A stretch of DNA of 64,000 nucleotides from Polaribacter sp. KT25b (GTDB lineage: Bacteria; Bacteroidota; Bacteroidia; Flavobacteriales; Flavobacteriaceae), in NCBI RefSeq assembly GCF_900105145.1, contig NZ_LT629752.1:3477501-3541500 (forward strand), in the 5' to 3' direction. Positions 26,740 through 35,855 of this stretch are shown here, in pieces. Positions within the stretch are counted from its first letter, which is position 1. Each line of letters begins with the position of its first letter. Under the pieces are notes generated by a model. That model did no database searches. It saw nothing but the letters and a program-made list of their open reading frames with translations, and was not told where the DNA came from. The position numbers were made by a program, and so were the translations under genes.

Positions 26740-29289
26740 CTAAAATTTAACTTTTAAACCTAAACTAAATGTTCTACCTGCTCCATAATAAACTTGAGCA
26801 GTATCATAACTTGAATTAGAACCGTTATTTGCATCTGAAATATATTCTACATCAAAAATATTATTCATGTTTGCTGATAATGTAGAATTTAAACCAGCAA
26901 TTTCGAAACCATGTCTTAATCCTAAATCAAATAAATGATAGTTAGGTAGTTTCCAAGTGTTAGTTCTATCTGCCTCTTCTGGTGAATCTGCTGTTCTACC
27001 AGTAACATTCATAGTTGCATAATTATCTCCTGCATAATTGTAATCTAATGAGATACTAGTTTTATCTAATACATCATATTTAATACCAAATGCAAAAGTA
27101 GTTTGTGCTGCATCAGAAACTTTTAAGTCTTTTGCATAAATTGTTTCACTACTTATTAACTCACCTGTAGTGTCATTAAAAGTATTTGCAGATGCATCAT
27201 CTTTCCATCTCCAATTACCTAAAGAAGCCATACCAGTAATAGCTAATTTTTCGATTGGTCTAAATAAGAAATCTACTTCTATACCTTGGTGTAAAGCATC
27301 TAAGCCTGTAACGTTTGATGTAATAAATTCTCCATCAGCTCCAGGAAGGCTAAATGTCATAAATCTATCTATCCAAGATGTGTTATATAAGTTAACATTT
27401 GCAGAGAAAACTTGAGTTTTAAAACCATAACCTAACTCTAAACTAAATACTTTTTCATTTAATGCACCGTCGTATAAATCTACACTATAATCGCTATCAA
27501 ATACATTGTCAAAAATTGGAGCTCTAGAAAAATACCCAATATTAGCAAATACTTTTTGTTTTTCATCTAAATTGTAGTTTGCACCACCTTTAGTACTATA
27601 TCCCATAAAACTAGCAGATTCTGACTCTCTATCTTCAGCACCGTAAGACATTCTATCTACCTTACTATATACTGAGTTAGATACAGAAGATGAGAAAAAT
27701 ACCGATAAATCATCTTTACTATATTCTAATTGTGCAAATAAACCATATCTACCTACTTTACCATCATAATCTTTGTTAAACTTGTCTCCTACTTTTAAAG
27801 CTTGACCACCTGTTTTTTCTTCAAGATCATCATTATAGAAATACTGACCTCCTAAAAGATCTGTTACCTCATACCAGTGAGAACCAACATAAGATCTAGC
27901 ATCTATACCTCCTGATAAAGTTAAGGTTTCTGATAAATCAGTTTTTAATGTTGATAAAACACCATACCACTCATGAGAGTTTTTAGAAGCTGCAAATATA
28001 TCAGTTGCTCCATTTGCACCACTTGCAACATTTTCTGCTACAATTTGATCAAAGTTAATAGGCTGATCGAAGTCTCCTAATCTATAAGAATCTGAAGTGA
28101 ATTTTGTTCCTTGAGTTCTTCTTCCTCCTCCTGAACCAAAAGAAGCATAAACCGAAGTTGTTAAAAATGTTTTATCAGAAATTGTCCAATCATGATTTAA
28201 AGAAATCTGTGGTTTATGATAAAAGTTAAATGAACTATTTTCTACCTTACCATTTCTATAACCCCAATCTGGATTAAATCTTTTTCCTCCTTGTTCTGTT
28301 GCTTCATATTCTGCAATAGTTCTTCTATTATATCTTTGTCCGTGCTCTTGAATTGTACCAATTGCATTAAAAGATAATTTATGACTATCATTAATTTGAT
28401 TAGAAACATTTAAAAAATAGTTTACACCTTCAAATTGTAAACCATCTACATATCCTTCTCCAGAAACTTTAGAAGCAGAAGCTGTAACAGCAAAACCGTT
28501 ATCCATCATTCCTGTAGATAAAGTCATTCCATATTTTTGGTAACCATCATTACCTGTACTCATTACTATTGATCCACCTTTAACAGCATCAGTAGATTTA
28601 GAAATAATATTTATTGTTCCTCCAATAGAAGGCACTGCAACTTTAGAAGCTCCTAAACCTCTTTGAACCTGCATTGCAGAAGTAACATCAGACAAACCTG
28701 CCCAGTTAGACCAATACACTGCACCGTTTTCCATATCATTAACAGGAATACCATTAATCATTACAGCAATGTTTTGAGTTCTAAAACCACGTAAATTAAT
28801 TTCTCCATCTCCATAACCACCACCAGATTTTGTTGCGTAAACACCAGGTGTAGATTTTAAAATTTCTGGAAATTCTTGGTTACTTAATTTAGCTTCAATA
28901 TCTGCAGCTTTAATAGTAGAAACCGCAACTGGCGTTTTTCTATCAATTGCAAATGAAGTAGCAGTAACAATTATTTCATCTAAAGCACCAGCATCTTCCT
29001 CTAATTTAATTAATTTTAAATTTGATTTAGAAGAAGAAAAAGATACCTCTCTTTTTTTAAACCCAATAAAGGAGATAACGATAACACCAGAACTAGAATC
29101 TGCTTTTAACGTAAATTTTCCATCAAAATCTGTTGATGTTCCGTTTGTTGTACCCTTTACAACAACACTTGCTCCTGGTAAAGGTTGATTTGTATCATCA
29201 ACGATTGTACCCGTAATTTTAGTCTGTCCTAAAACTGTAGCCGTTACAAAAAACAAAGCTAGAAATAATAAGTTTTTAAAATTTTTCAT
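26740..29289 (-). CDS. TonB-dependent outer-membrane receptor
   Basis: An 849-residue receptor with a signal peptide (about 1-21), a carboxypeptidase-like regulatory domain (about 24-105: ITGTIVDDTNQPLPGASVVVKGT), a plug (about 115-235, with INLRGFRTQNIAVMINGIPVND) and a beta-barrel ending in the expected C-terminal phenylalanine (LKVKF). It is shorter than SusC-type receptors (about 1000 residues) and lacks a SusD neighbour, so it belongs to another substrate class. The substrate is unknown. It is the first gene of a two-gene unit with the repeat lipoprotein. Confidence 0.94.
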   Translation of the reverse strand: MKNFKNLLFLALFFVTATVLGQTKITGTIVDDTNQPLPGASVVVKGTTNGTSTDFDGKFTLKADSSSGVIVISFIGFKKREVSFSSSKSNLKLIKLEEDAGALDEIIVTATSFAIDRKTPVAVSTIKAADIEAKLSNQEFPEILKSTPGVYATKSGGGYGDGEINLRGFRTQNIAVMINGIPVNDMENGAVYWSNWAGLSDVTSAMQVQRGLGASKVAVPSIGGTINIISKSTDAVKGGSIVMSTGNDGYQKYGMTLSTGMMDNGFAVTASASKVSGEGYVDGLQFEGVNYFLNVSNQINDSHKLSFNAIGTIQEHGQRYNRRTIAEYEATEQGGKRFNPDWGYRNGKVENSSFNFYHKPQISLNHDWTISDKTFLTTSVYASFGSGGGRRTQGTKFTSDSYRLGDFDQPINFDQIVAENVASGANGATDIFAASKNSHEWYGVLSTLKTDLSETLTLSGGIDARSYVGSHWYEVTDLLGGQYFYNDDLEEKTGGQALKVGDKFNKDYDGKVGRYGLFAQLEYSKDDLSVFFSSSVSNSVYSKVDRMSYGAEDRESESASFMGYSTKGGANYNLDEKQKVFANIGYFSRAPIFDNVFDSDYSVDLYDGALNEKVFSLELGYGFKTQVFSANVNLYNTSWIDRFMTFSLPGADGEFITSNVTGLDALHQGIEVDFLFRPIEKLAITGMASLGNWRWKDDASANTFNDTTGELISSETIYAKDLKVSDAAQTTFAFGIKYDVLDKTSISLDYNYAGDNYATMNVTGRTADSPEEADRTNTWKLPNYHLFDLGLRHGFEIAGLNSTLSANMNNIFDVEYISDANNGSNSSYDTAQVYYGAGRTFSLGLKVKF

Positions 29290-29315
29290 TGTTTAATTTT
29301 ATGTTTTAAAATATT

Positions 29316-29373
29316 CTGCAAAATTGACACTTTTGCAGAGTCTAAATGTTAATAGAATGTTAAGTTTAACATA
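29316..29373. promoter_or_regulatory. Palindrome-rich region upstream of the TonB receptor gene
   Basis: CTGCAAAA (29316-29323) with TTTTGCAG (29331-29338), and TGTTAAGTTTAACA (29360-29373), are inverted repeats close to the receptor start. They may be operators; no consensus promoter with both boxes could be fixed. Confidence 0.4.
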
Positions 29374-29493
29374 ACATTAATAAGCTCGCAATATATATAA
29401 AAAAAATTAAAAAAAGTAAATCAACAACAAAACATTAATAAATTTACTACAAAAATGCAGAATCGTTAAATTATTAATTTACAAAACTCAATT

Positions 29494-31062
29494 CTATTGA
29501 TTATTCAATAATTTTTTAGCTAATTCTTTTCCTAATTCAACACCAAATTGATCAAAACTATAAATGTTCCATAAAATACCTTGTGTATAAATTTTATGCT
29601 CATACATGGCAACTAATTTACCTAAAGATCTTGGTGTTAATTTATCAAAAAGGATAGCATTACTAGGTCTGTTTCCTTCAAAAACTTTAAAAGGTAAAAG
29701 AGTAGCAATTTTATCTTCGTCTCCAGAAAATTTTAACTCTAAATGAACCTCTTCTTTAGTTTTTCCAAAAGCTAAAGCTTCCATTTGTCCGTAATAATTT
29801 GCCATTAATTTTTTGTGATGATCTTTTAAACCATATAATGACTCTTTATATCCAATAAAATCTGCAGGAATTAACTTTGTACCTTGATGTACTAATTGCA
29901 TAAAAGCATGTTGCATATTTGTACCTGTGCTTCCCCAAACAATAGTTCCTGTTTGATAATCTACTTTATCACCATTTCTATCAACACCTTTACCATTACT
30001 CTCCATAGTTGCTTGTTGCAAATAATCTGGAAGTTTCTTTAAGTATTGTGTATAAGGTAAAACTGCTTCTGTTTCTGCTAAGTAAAAATTATTATACCAA
30101 ATACTTATCAATGCTAAAACAACAGGAATATTTTCTTCGAAATCTGTGTTTCTATAATGGATATCCATTTCTTCCGCACCTTCTAAAAGCGCTTTATAGT
30201 TATCAAAACCAACAGATAAACTGATTGACAGACCTACTGCAGACCATAAAGAGAAACGACCTCCAACCCAATCCCACATTGGAAAAACGTTGTTTTTATC
30301 AATTCCGAAACTATCAACTGCTTCTAAGTTTGTAGAAACTGCGACAAAGTGTTTTGGAATATCAAAAATTGTTGCTGATTTTAAAAACCAGTTTTTAAGA
30401 GTTTCTGCATTTGTAATCGTTTCTTGCGTTGTAAAAGTTTTAGATACAATTACAAATAATGTAGTTTCTGGATTTAATTTCTTCATAACTTCAGAAACAT
30501 GATCTCCATCTACATTAGAAACAAAATGTGTTGTTAATTGATTTTTGTAAAACTGTAAAGATTCTACAATCATATCTGGACCAAGATCAGAACCACCAAT
30601 ACCAATATTTACAATATCAGTAATAGATTTCCCTGTATATCCTTTCCATTTTCCTGAAATAACTTTGTTAGAAAAACTTTTTATTTTTCTTAAAGCTGCT
30701 TGTATTTGAGGTTTAATATTTTTCCCGTCAACCAAAACTGGCTCATCAGAAGTGCTTCTTAGTGCTGTATGTAAAACTGCTCTATCTTCTGTAACATTTA
30801 TTTTTTCACCAGTAAACTGACTTTCAATAGCTCCTTTTAAATCAACTTCTTTTGCTAATTCTACTAATAAACCTATTGTTTCTTTTGTAATTCTGTTTTT
30901 AGAAAAATCTACTAATAAATCATCAAATTCAATAGAAAAATCTTCTTTTCTATTTTGATCTTTCAACAAATCTTTAATTTTGATATTCTTGATATCATTA
31001 AAATGATTTGTTAATTCTTTCCAAGATTTTGTTGTGGTTGGGTTGATGTTTTTTAAAGCCAT
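29494..31062 (-). CDS. pgi: Glucose-6-phosphate isomerase
   Basis: A 522-residue phosphoglucose isomerase, interconverting glucose-6-phosphate and fructose-6-phosphate. Family signatures are seen in [15 protein letters not shown], the sugar-phosphate loop [14 protein letters not shown], and [12 protein letters not shown] (the P-G-I signature region), with the C-terminal catalytic lysine region near [19 protein letters not shown]. The length fits the long bacterial form. It starts 3 bases after the M23 lipoprotein stops, on the same strand. Confidence 0.97.
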   Translation of the reverse strand: MALKNINPTTTKSWKELTNHFNDIKNIKIKDLLKDQNRKEDFSIEFDDLLVDFSKNRITKETIGLLVELAKEVDLKGAIESQFTGEKINVTEDRAVLHTALRSTSDEPVLVDGKNIKPQIQAALRKIKSFSNKVISGKWKGYTGKSITDIVNIGIGGSDLGPDMIVESLQFYKNQLTTHFVSNVDGDHVSEVMKKLNPETTLFVIVSKTFTTQETITNAETLKNWFLKSATIFDIPKHFVAVSTNLEAVDSFGIDKNNVFPMWDWVGGRFSLWSAVGLSISLSVGFDNYKALLEGAEEMDIHYRNTDFEENIPVVLALISIWYNNFYLAETEAVLPYTQYLKKLPDYLQQATMESNGKGVDRNGDKVDYQTGTIVWGSTGTNMQHAFMQLVHQGTKLIPADFIGYKESLYGLKDHHKKLMANYYGQMEALAFGKTKEEVHLELKFSGDEDKIATLLPFKVFEGNRPSNAILFDKLTPRSLGKLVAMYEHKIYTQGILWNIYSFDQFGVELGKELAKKLLNNQ

Positions 31063-31065
31063 TTA

Positions 31066-32343
31066 TTATTTTTTTGCAATAATTTCGGTAATTATTTGAG
31101 GTTTTGTTATAGGAACTTTTTTGTTCTCTAATCGATATTTTAGAGGTTGAATAAACTTATTATACTTTGGTTTAATACTTTCTTTTAAAGGTTCTGCTTC
31201 AGGTAATTTTGTTTTAGGACTTAAAGGATCTACTTCTTTTCCATTTTTCCAAAAACGATAACACACGTGTGGTCCTCCAGTATTTCCTGTCATTCCTACC
31301 CAACCAATAACATCTCCTTGTTTTACATAATCTCCTTTATTTACTTTTCTTTTACTCATATGTAAATATTGAGTAGAATATGTACTGTTGTGTTTAATTT
31401 TAACAAATTTACCGTTACCACCTCTTCTAGTAGACTCTATAACTGTTCCGCTTGCAGTTGCAATAATTGGCGTACCTATTTTTGCTGCAAAATCTGTACC
31501 TCTATGAGGTCTTATTTTGTTACCATAATAGGCAATTCTTCTTTTTAAGTTATATCTTGAAGAAATTCTATATTGAAATTTAATTGGAGATTTTAAAAAC
31601 TGACTACGCAACATATTTCCTGCTTCGTCATAATACTCTGGAATTCCATTTATAGAATCTGCAATAAATCTAAAAGCAAATAAATCTTTCCCTTTATGTT
31701 TAAAAACTGCAGATTTCACATCTCCATATCCAGCAAAAATAGTATCATCTATAAACTTTTCTTCATACACAAACTTAAAAGAATCTCCTTTTTGAAGTGC
31801 ATAAAAATCTAAGGTCCAAGCATAAATATCTGCAATTGACCAAGTTAGATTTGGCTTTAACCCTAAGCTATCCATAGTAACAGAAAGACTAGAGTTAATA
31901 ACTCCTGATACTTCTTTTTCTAAAATTTTTATAGGTTTTTTAAAAAGTGTTGCAGTAACCAAAGAATCTTTAAAATCTACGACAGTAGCATTTATTTTAT
32001 CGTGTTTGTAAATAAAAATTTGGGCTTGCTCTGTAGAATCTTTGCTAGCTAAAATAGTGTAAGGTTTACCAGCTCTAACTCTTCTAACATCAAAAATATC
32101 TGTAATTGAAGTTGCAATTTGGTTTATTTTTGGATAATAAACATGATGTCTGTCTAAAATGGCTCCAAAACTTTCTCCTTTTTTAATGGTATCTTGTATA
32201 ACTTTATAGTCATCTAATTTATAACCAAATCTAATTTCTGTTTTTGGTTCTGGTTTTTCAATCTTAATTTCTGGTTTCTTTTCTTCTTTTTTACAAGATG
32301 AGAAACACAATATTAGAGCTAATAAAATGGCTATTTTTTTCAA
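31066..32343 (-). CDS. M23-family peptidoglycan peptidase lipoprotein
   Basis: A 425-residue lipoprotein (lipobox LCFSSC, C17; then a K/E/P-rich spacer) with an OapA/LysM-like middle region and a C-terminal LytM/M23 domain. The zinc motif HRGTDFAA (HxxxD) and the catalytic HMSK are present. The usual HxH is HVC (GGPHVCYRFWKNG), so the third zinc ligand position holds a cysteine. The role is probably cleavage of peptidoglycan cross-links during growth. It overlaps no gene but lies 3 bp upstream of pgi in the same direction. Confidence 0.9.
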   Translation of the reverse strand: MKKIAILLALILCFSSCKKEEKKPEIKIEKPEPKTEIRFGYKLDDYKVIQDTIKKGESFGAILDRHHVYYPKINQIATSITDIFDVRRVRAGKPYTILASKDSTEQAQIFIYKHDKINATVVDFKDSLVTATLFKKPIKILEKEVSGVINSSLSVTMDSLGLKPNLTWSIADIYAWTLDFYALQKGDSFKFVYEEKFIDDTIFAGYGDVKSAVFKHKGKDLFAFRFIADSINGIPEYYDEAGNMLRSQFLKSPIKFQYRISSRYNLKRRIAYYGNKIRPHRGTDFAAKIGTPIIATASGTVIESTRRGGNGKFVKIKHNSTYSTQYLHMSKRKVNKGDYVKQGDVIGWVGMTGNTGGPHVCYRFWKNGKEVDPLSPKTKLPEAEPLKESIKPKYNKFIQPLKYRLENKKVPITKPQIITEIIAKK

Positions 32344-32442
32344 AAATATATACTTTTCTGGATAGATTTCAAAAGTACAAATAAAATTGATTTATATAGA
32401 AACAAAAAGTAGAAGTTAACTAATCTAATTTGTTAAATTTTA

Positions 32443-33213
32443 TTAAAAACTATGAAAAGGATTTGCCAAACCTTTATAACCTTCCAATTCTGCTCGTAAA
32501 GAACCAACAGCCAAAGAAGCCATCATTTTTATCGGAATTTTATTTGCATCATCAGTAATCCAGAGCGTAACACTTTCTTGTTCTTTAAAAATTCTACCAG
32601 ACTGAACCAAAGGTCTAAAAATTAAAGAATTAACTTTTCCAAAATTTGTTTTTAAAACTTCTCTTCCTAGAAAACGAAGCTTAAAAGGATATATTTGAGC
32701 ATCTAAAAACATATCTAATTTTATTTCATCTCCTATCTTTAAACCTGATGTTTCTGTATTTCTTAAAAAATAAAATGAAGACATCATATCTTGTACATTT
32801 GTAAAACCTACCAAAGTATCTTTCTGTAACGTAAAATCTTGAACATATGCTTTTTTAGAATCATAATTAAATGATGTTATTCTATGCTTTTTATAACCAC
32901 CTTCATCTATTTTTCTTTTAAACAAATAAGGTTTTACAGAATCCTTATCAAAAAATGATTCATAAGTATCATCAACTTCAAAAAACCATTTTATCATACC
33001 AGATGTCCAACCTTTTCCTTTAGAATAAAAAACTTTTTTTCCATTAAATTCTTTTTCATCAACTTCTAAAATTGCAGTTCCTGCTCTTAGAAAACCACTG
33101 TAACTCATTTTATAACGCAACCATTCTCCACTTTTAAAAGCAAGTGGCTTTTCTTGACTAAAAGTAGTTGTCAAAAAGAATAAGATAAAAAGTGATAGAA
33201 TATATTTTTTCAT
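32443..33213 (-). CDS. DUF3108-type exported protein
   Basis: A 256-residue protein with a signal peptide (about 1-19, cleaved near FSQEKP). The mature part (FKSGEWLRYKMSYSGFLRAGTAILEV, then VTLWITDDANKIPIKMMASLAVGSLRAEL) matches the DUF3108 layout, a beta-rich periplasmic or outer-membrane-associated family of unknown function. It sits 99 bp upstream of the M23 lipoprotein gene on the same strand; envelope maintenance is a weak inference from that. Confidence 0.85.
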   Translation of the reverse strand: MKKYILSLFILFFLTTTFSQEKPLAFKSGEWLRYKMSYSGFLRAGTAILEVDEKEFNGKKVFYSKGKGWTSGMIKWFFEVDDTYESFFDKDSVKPYLFKRKIDEGGYKKHRITSFNYDSKKAYVQDFTLQKDTLVGFTNVQDMMSSFYFLRNTETSGLKIGDEIKLDMFLDAQIYPFKLRFLGREVLKTNFGKVNSLIFRPLVQSGRIFKEQESVTLWITDDANKIPIKMMASLAVGSLRAELEGYKGLANPFHSF

Positions 33214-33304
33214 AGAAAACCAAACTTATAAAAAAGGATTGACAATAACCGTTCCAAAATGAAAAAAGATTATTTTATCAATTATTTACTAAAAACATAA
33301 GTTT

Positions 33305-34222
33305 TTAAAAGGTTCCCCAATTTTTTAGTTCTTCTTCACTCCATAAATAAGGATAAAAAATTCTTCGTTGATATTTTGGATGCATATATTTTCGCCAATT
33401 ACTACCGCCAGTAGCTTTTAACTCAGAGTCATTTCCTCCAATATATTTTGCTGCAGCATTGTAATGAGCCATCACCCACTTTACGTTTACTGTATAATCG
33501 TAATGACGCATTGCTTTTATTAAATCTTGATTTTCTTGCACTTCTTTTGGCAATTGTTTAAATTTTAAAGACAAGTTTATATCATTATAATCTTCCATAA
33601 AATCTATAAAATCTCCAATATATTTTTTCTCAAAAAGATTTAATAATGTTGATTTTTGACCAGTTGTATAATTCTTACCAGCAGCTTGCCAATACAAATG
33701 GTTGTAAGCATTTTTAAATGAAGAATTTCTATCAATTGTATCTCTATAACGCACATCAATTAAATTAATTAACTCTGTGGATGCAAATTCTATTTTTCTG
33801 TATTGAGCACTTTGAAAACCACTTGCAGGAGTTAATGTATTTCTAAATTTTAGATATTGTTCACGTTCCATTCCATCTGCCATCACCGTAAAAGAACTGC
33901 AAAGCATATCAAAATACCTGCTAATTCTACCTAAATGCATAGAAAATTTATCTGCAGTAATTTCTATTGTTTTTGCCACTTGATCAATTTCCCACAAAAC
34001 CATTTTAAACAACAGCTCATTTACCTGATGATACATGATAAAAACCATTTCATCTGGCTGCGTAGTTCTTGGTATTTGCAGACCTAAAAGTGCATCTGTT
34101 TGAATATAATCCCAATATGTAATTGGTGTACTGTGCAACAAACCTTCTAACATTGCATCTACTGGAACACCTAATTTATCGTACTTTTCTTCTATTGCTT
34201 TTAAAATTTCGTCTCTGTTCAT
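33305..34222 (-). CDS. kynA: Tryptophan 2,3-dioxygenase
   Basis: A 305-residue heme dioxygenase that opens the indole ring of tryptophan to N-formylkynurenine. Family signatures include MVFIMYHQVNELLFKMVLWE near residues 61-80, RYFDMLCSSFTVM, and the C-terminal GGSNWRKYMHPKYQRRIFYPYLWSEEE. No other kynurenine-pathway gene is adjacent. The neighbours are hppD and hmgA, so it groups with aromatic amino acid catabolism. A pair of inverted repeats lies between it and hppD. Confidence 0.95.
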   Translation of the reverse strand: MNRDEILKAIEEKYDKLGVPVDAMLEGLLHSTPITYWDYIQTDALLGLQIPRTTQPDEMVFIMYHQVNELLFKMVLWEIDQVAKTIEITADKFSMHLGRISRYFDMLCSSFTVMADGMEREQYLKFRNTLTPASGFQSAQYRKIEFASTELINLIDVRYRDTIDRNSSFKNAYNHLYWQAAGKNYTTGQKSTLLNLFEKKYIGDFIDFMEDYNDINLSLKFKQLPKEVQENQDLIKAMRHYDYTVNVKWVMAHYNAAAKYIGGNDSELKATGGSNWRKYMHPKYQRRIFYPYLWSEEELKNWGTF

Positions 34223-34229
34223 ATATTTT

Positions 34230-34390
34230 AAGAATCAAGATAATTTGAGCCAAGAATCAAGATAATTTTTGATTTTTGGACTTTATGGATGCAATTTAAT
34301 ATAAAAATTAAAGATTATTTCACCTTTCTATTGAAGTTTTATTAAAATAAAAAACCAAGAAATAAGATGTTAAATCTTGATTCTTGGCTC
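34230..34390. repeat. Inverted and direct repeats between kynA and hppD
   Basis: A 17-bp sequence starting GAGCCAAGAATC (34247-34263) returns as a perfect inverted copy at 34374-34390. A 17-bp direct repeat starting AAGAATCAAG occupies 34230-34246 and 34252-34268. The right arm is followed by a T-run and could also terminate transcription. Confidence 0.7.
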
Positions 34391-34410
34391 CTTTTTTGTC
34401 TTGTCACCTT

Positions 34411-35547
34411 TTACAAAGTTCCTCTTTTTTCTTGTTCTCTTTCAATAGATTCAAATAATGCCTTAAAATTTCCTGCTCCAAAACCTTTTGCCCCCATTCT
34501 TTGAATGATTTCGAAAAACAACGTTGGTCTGTCTTCTACTGGTTTTGTAAATATTTGTAATAAATAACCTTCTTCATCAGCATCAATCATGATACCTAAC
34601 TTTTTTAAACTTTCGATATCCTCTCTTAATTCATGGCTATATTCTTCTAATCTACCAGGAACTGCTCTGTAATATTCTTCTGGCGGAGTTGATAAGAATT
34701 CTACGCCGCTAAAACGTAATTGAGTTACAGTCGCAATAATATCATCAGTTGCAACAGCAATATGCTGTACTCCTGCTCCTTCATAAAAATCTAAATATTC
34801 TTCTATTTGAGAACGTTTTTTCCCTTCTGCTGGTTCGTTAATAGGAAATTTAATTCTTCCATTTCCGTTAGACATTACTTTACTCATTAATGCAGAGTAT
34901 TCTGTATGAATTTGTTTGTCATCGAAAGATAAAAAGTTTTCAAATCCCATAACATCCTCATACCATTTTACCCAAACATTCATTTGATTCCAACCAACAT
35001 TACCAACCATGTGATCTATGTATTTTAAACCTGCAATTGGTGGATTGTAACTTGATTCCCATTTTTTAAAACCGGGTAAAAAAGTTCCTCTGTAATTCTT
35101 GCGTTCTACAAACATATGCACCGTTTCTCCATATGTATAGATTCCTGCTCTTACAACTTCTCCGTTTTCATCTGTTTCAACCCTTGGTTCCATGTAAGAC
35201 TTTGCTCCTCTAGAAGTTGTTTCTTCATAGGCTTTTCTTGCATCTTCTACCCAAAGCGCAACTACTTTTACACCATCGCCATGTTTTACAATATGATCAT
35301 TTATTGGTGATTTACTATTTAACGGAGTTGTTAAAACTAATTTGATTTTATCTTGCGTTAACACATAACTCACAACATCTTTAGAACCTGTTTCTAGTCC
35401 TTTATATGCATATGATTGAAAACCAAAAGCTGTTTTATAAAAATGTGCAGCTTGTTTTGCATTACCAACGTAAAACTCTACATAATCTGTTCCTAACAAT
35501 GGAAGGAAATCTTGTGCTCCTTCAAATATTTTTTCTAATGTATACAT
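34411..35547 (-). CDS. hppD: 4-hydroxyphenylpyruvate dioxygenase
   Basis: A 378-residue non-heme iron enzyme turning 4-hydroxyphenylpyruvate into homogentisate. It has two vicinal-oxygen-chelate halves. The iron ligands are expected in YIDHMVGNVG, GVQHIAVATDD and the C-terminal TLFFEIIQRMGAKGFGAGNFKALF, all present. It precedes hmgA's product in the tyrosine pathway, and both genes are on the same strand, though separated by a 308-bp repeat-rich spacer. Confidence 0.96.
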   Translation of the reverse strand: MYTLEKIFEGAQDFLPLLGTDYVEFYVGNAKQAAHFYKTAFGFQSYAYKGLETGSKDVVSYVLTQDKIKLVLTTPLNSKSPINDHIVKHGDGVKVVALWVEDARKAYEETTSRGAKSYMEPRVETDENGEVVRAGIYTYGETVHMFVERKNYRGTFLPGFKKWESSYNPPIAGLKYIDHMVGNVGWNQMNVWVKWYEDVMGFENFLSFDDKQIHTEYSALMSKVMSNGNGRIKFPINEPAEGKKRSQIEEYLDFYEGAGVQHIAVATDDIIATVTQLRFSGVEFLSTPPEEYYRAVPGRLEEYSHELREDIESLKKLGIMIDADEEGYLLQIFTKPVEDRPTLFFEIIQRMGAKGFGAGNFKALFESIEREQEKRGTL

Positions 35548-35554
35548 AAACTAT

Positions 35555-35854
35555 AGCCCACCCTAACCCTCCCAAAGGGAGGGAACTCTTAACTGGGCGT
35601 TGAGAGTCTTGTTATTTTAAGTTAGCTATTTCTCTCATTAAGGCAATTCGTTTACAAACAAGTTTAGCCCAGATTGAGCGGTTTGTTTGAGCTCTTTTTT
35701 ATTCTTTTTTGAATAAAAAAAGCGAGTAGCGAAAGCTGGAAATAGCTTCTAATAATTATTTTAATGAACTTTTTTTGACCACATAGCAACATAGAAAACA
35801 TAGTTTTTTGAGTATGTTGCTAACTTCTTCCCTTTGGGAAGGCTGGGATGGGCT
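35555..35854. repeat. Spacer bounded by inverted CCCTCCCAAAGGGAGGG-type repeats
   Basis: The 308-bp gap between hmgA and hppD holds no gene. At its ends, AGCCCACCCTAACCCTCC (starting 35555) and an inverted imperfect copy ending GGGATGGGCT (35828-35854) face each other, both with CCCAAAGGG-type hairpins. Structured repeat copy C lies inside. Confidence 0.65.
35664..35754. repeat. Structured intergenic repeat, copy C
   Basis: The outer ends (TTAGCCCAGATTGA ... GAAAGCTGGAAATAGCTTCT) match copy B, while the interior (GTTTGAGCTCTTTTTTATTC ... GAATAAAAAAAGCGAG) matches copies A and D. It therefore links the two versions of the family and forms a long central hairpin. Confidence 0.75.
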
Positions 35855-35855
35855 T

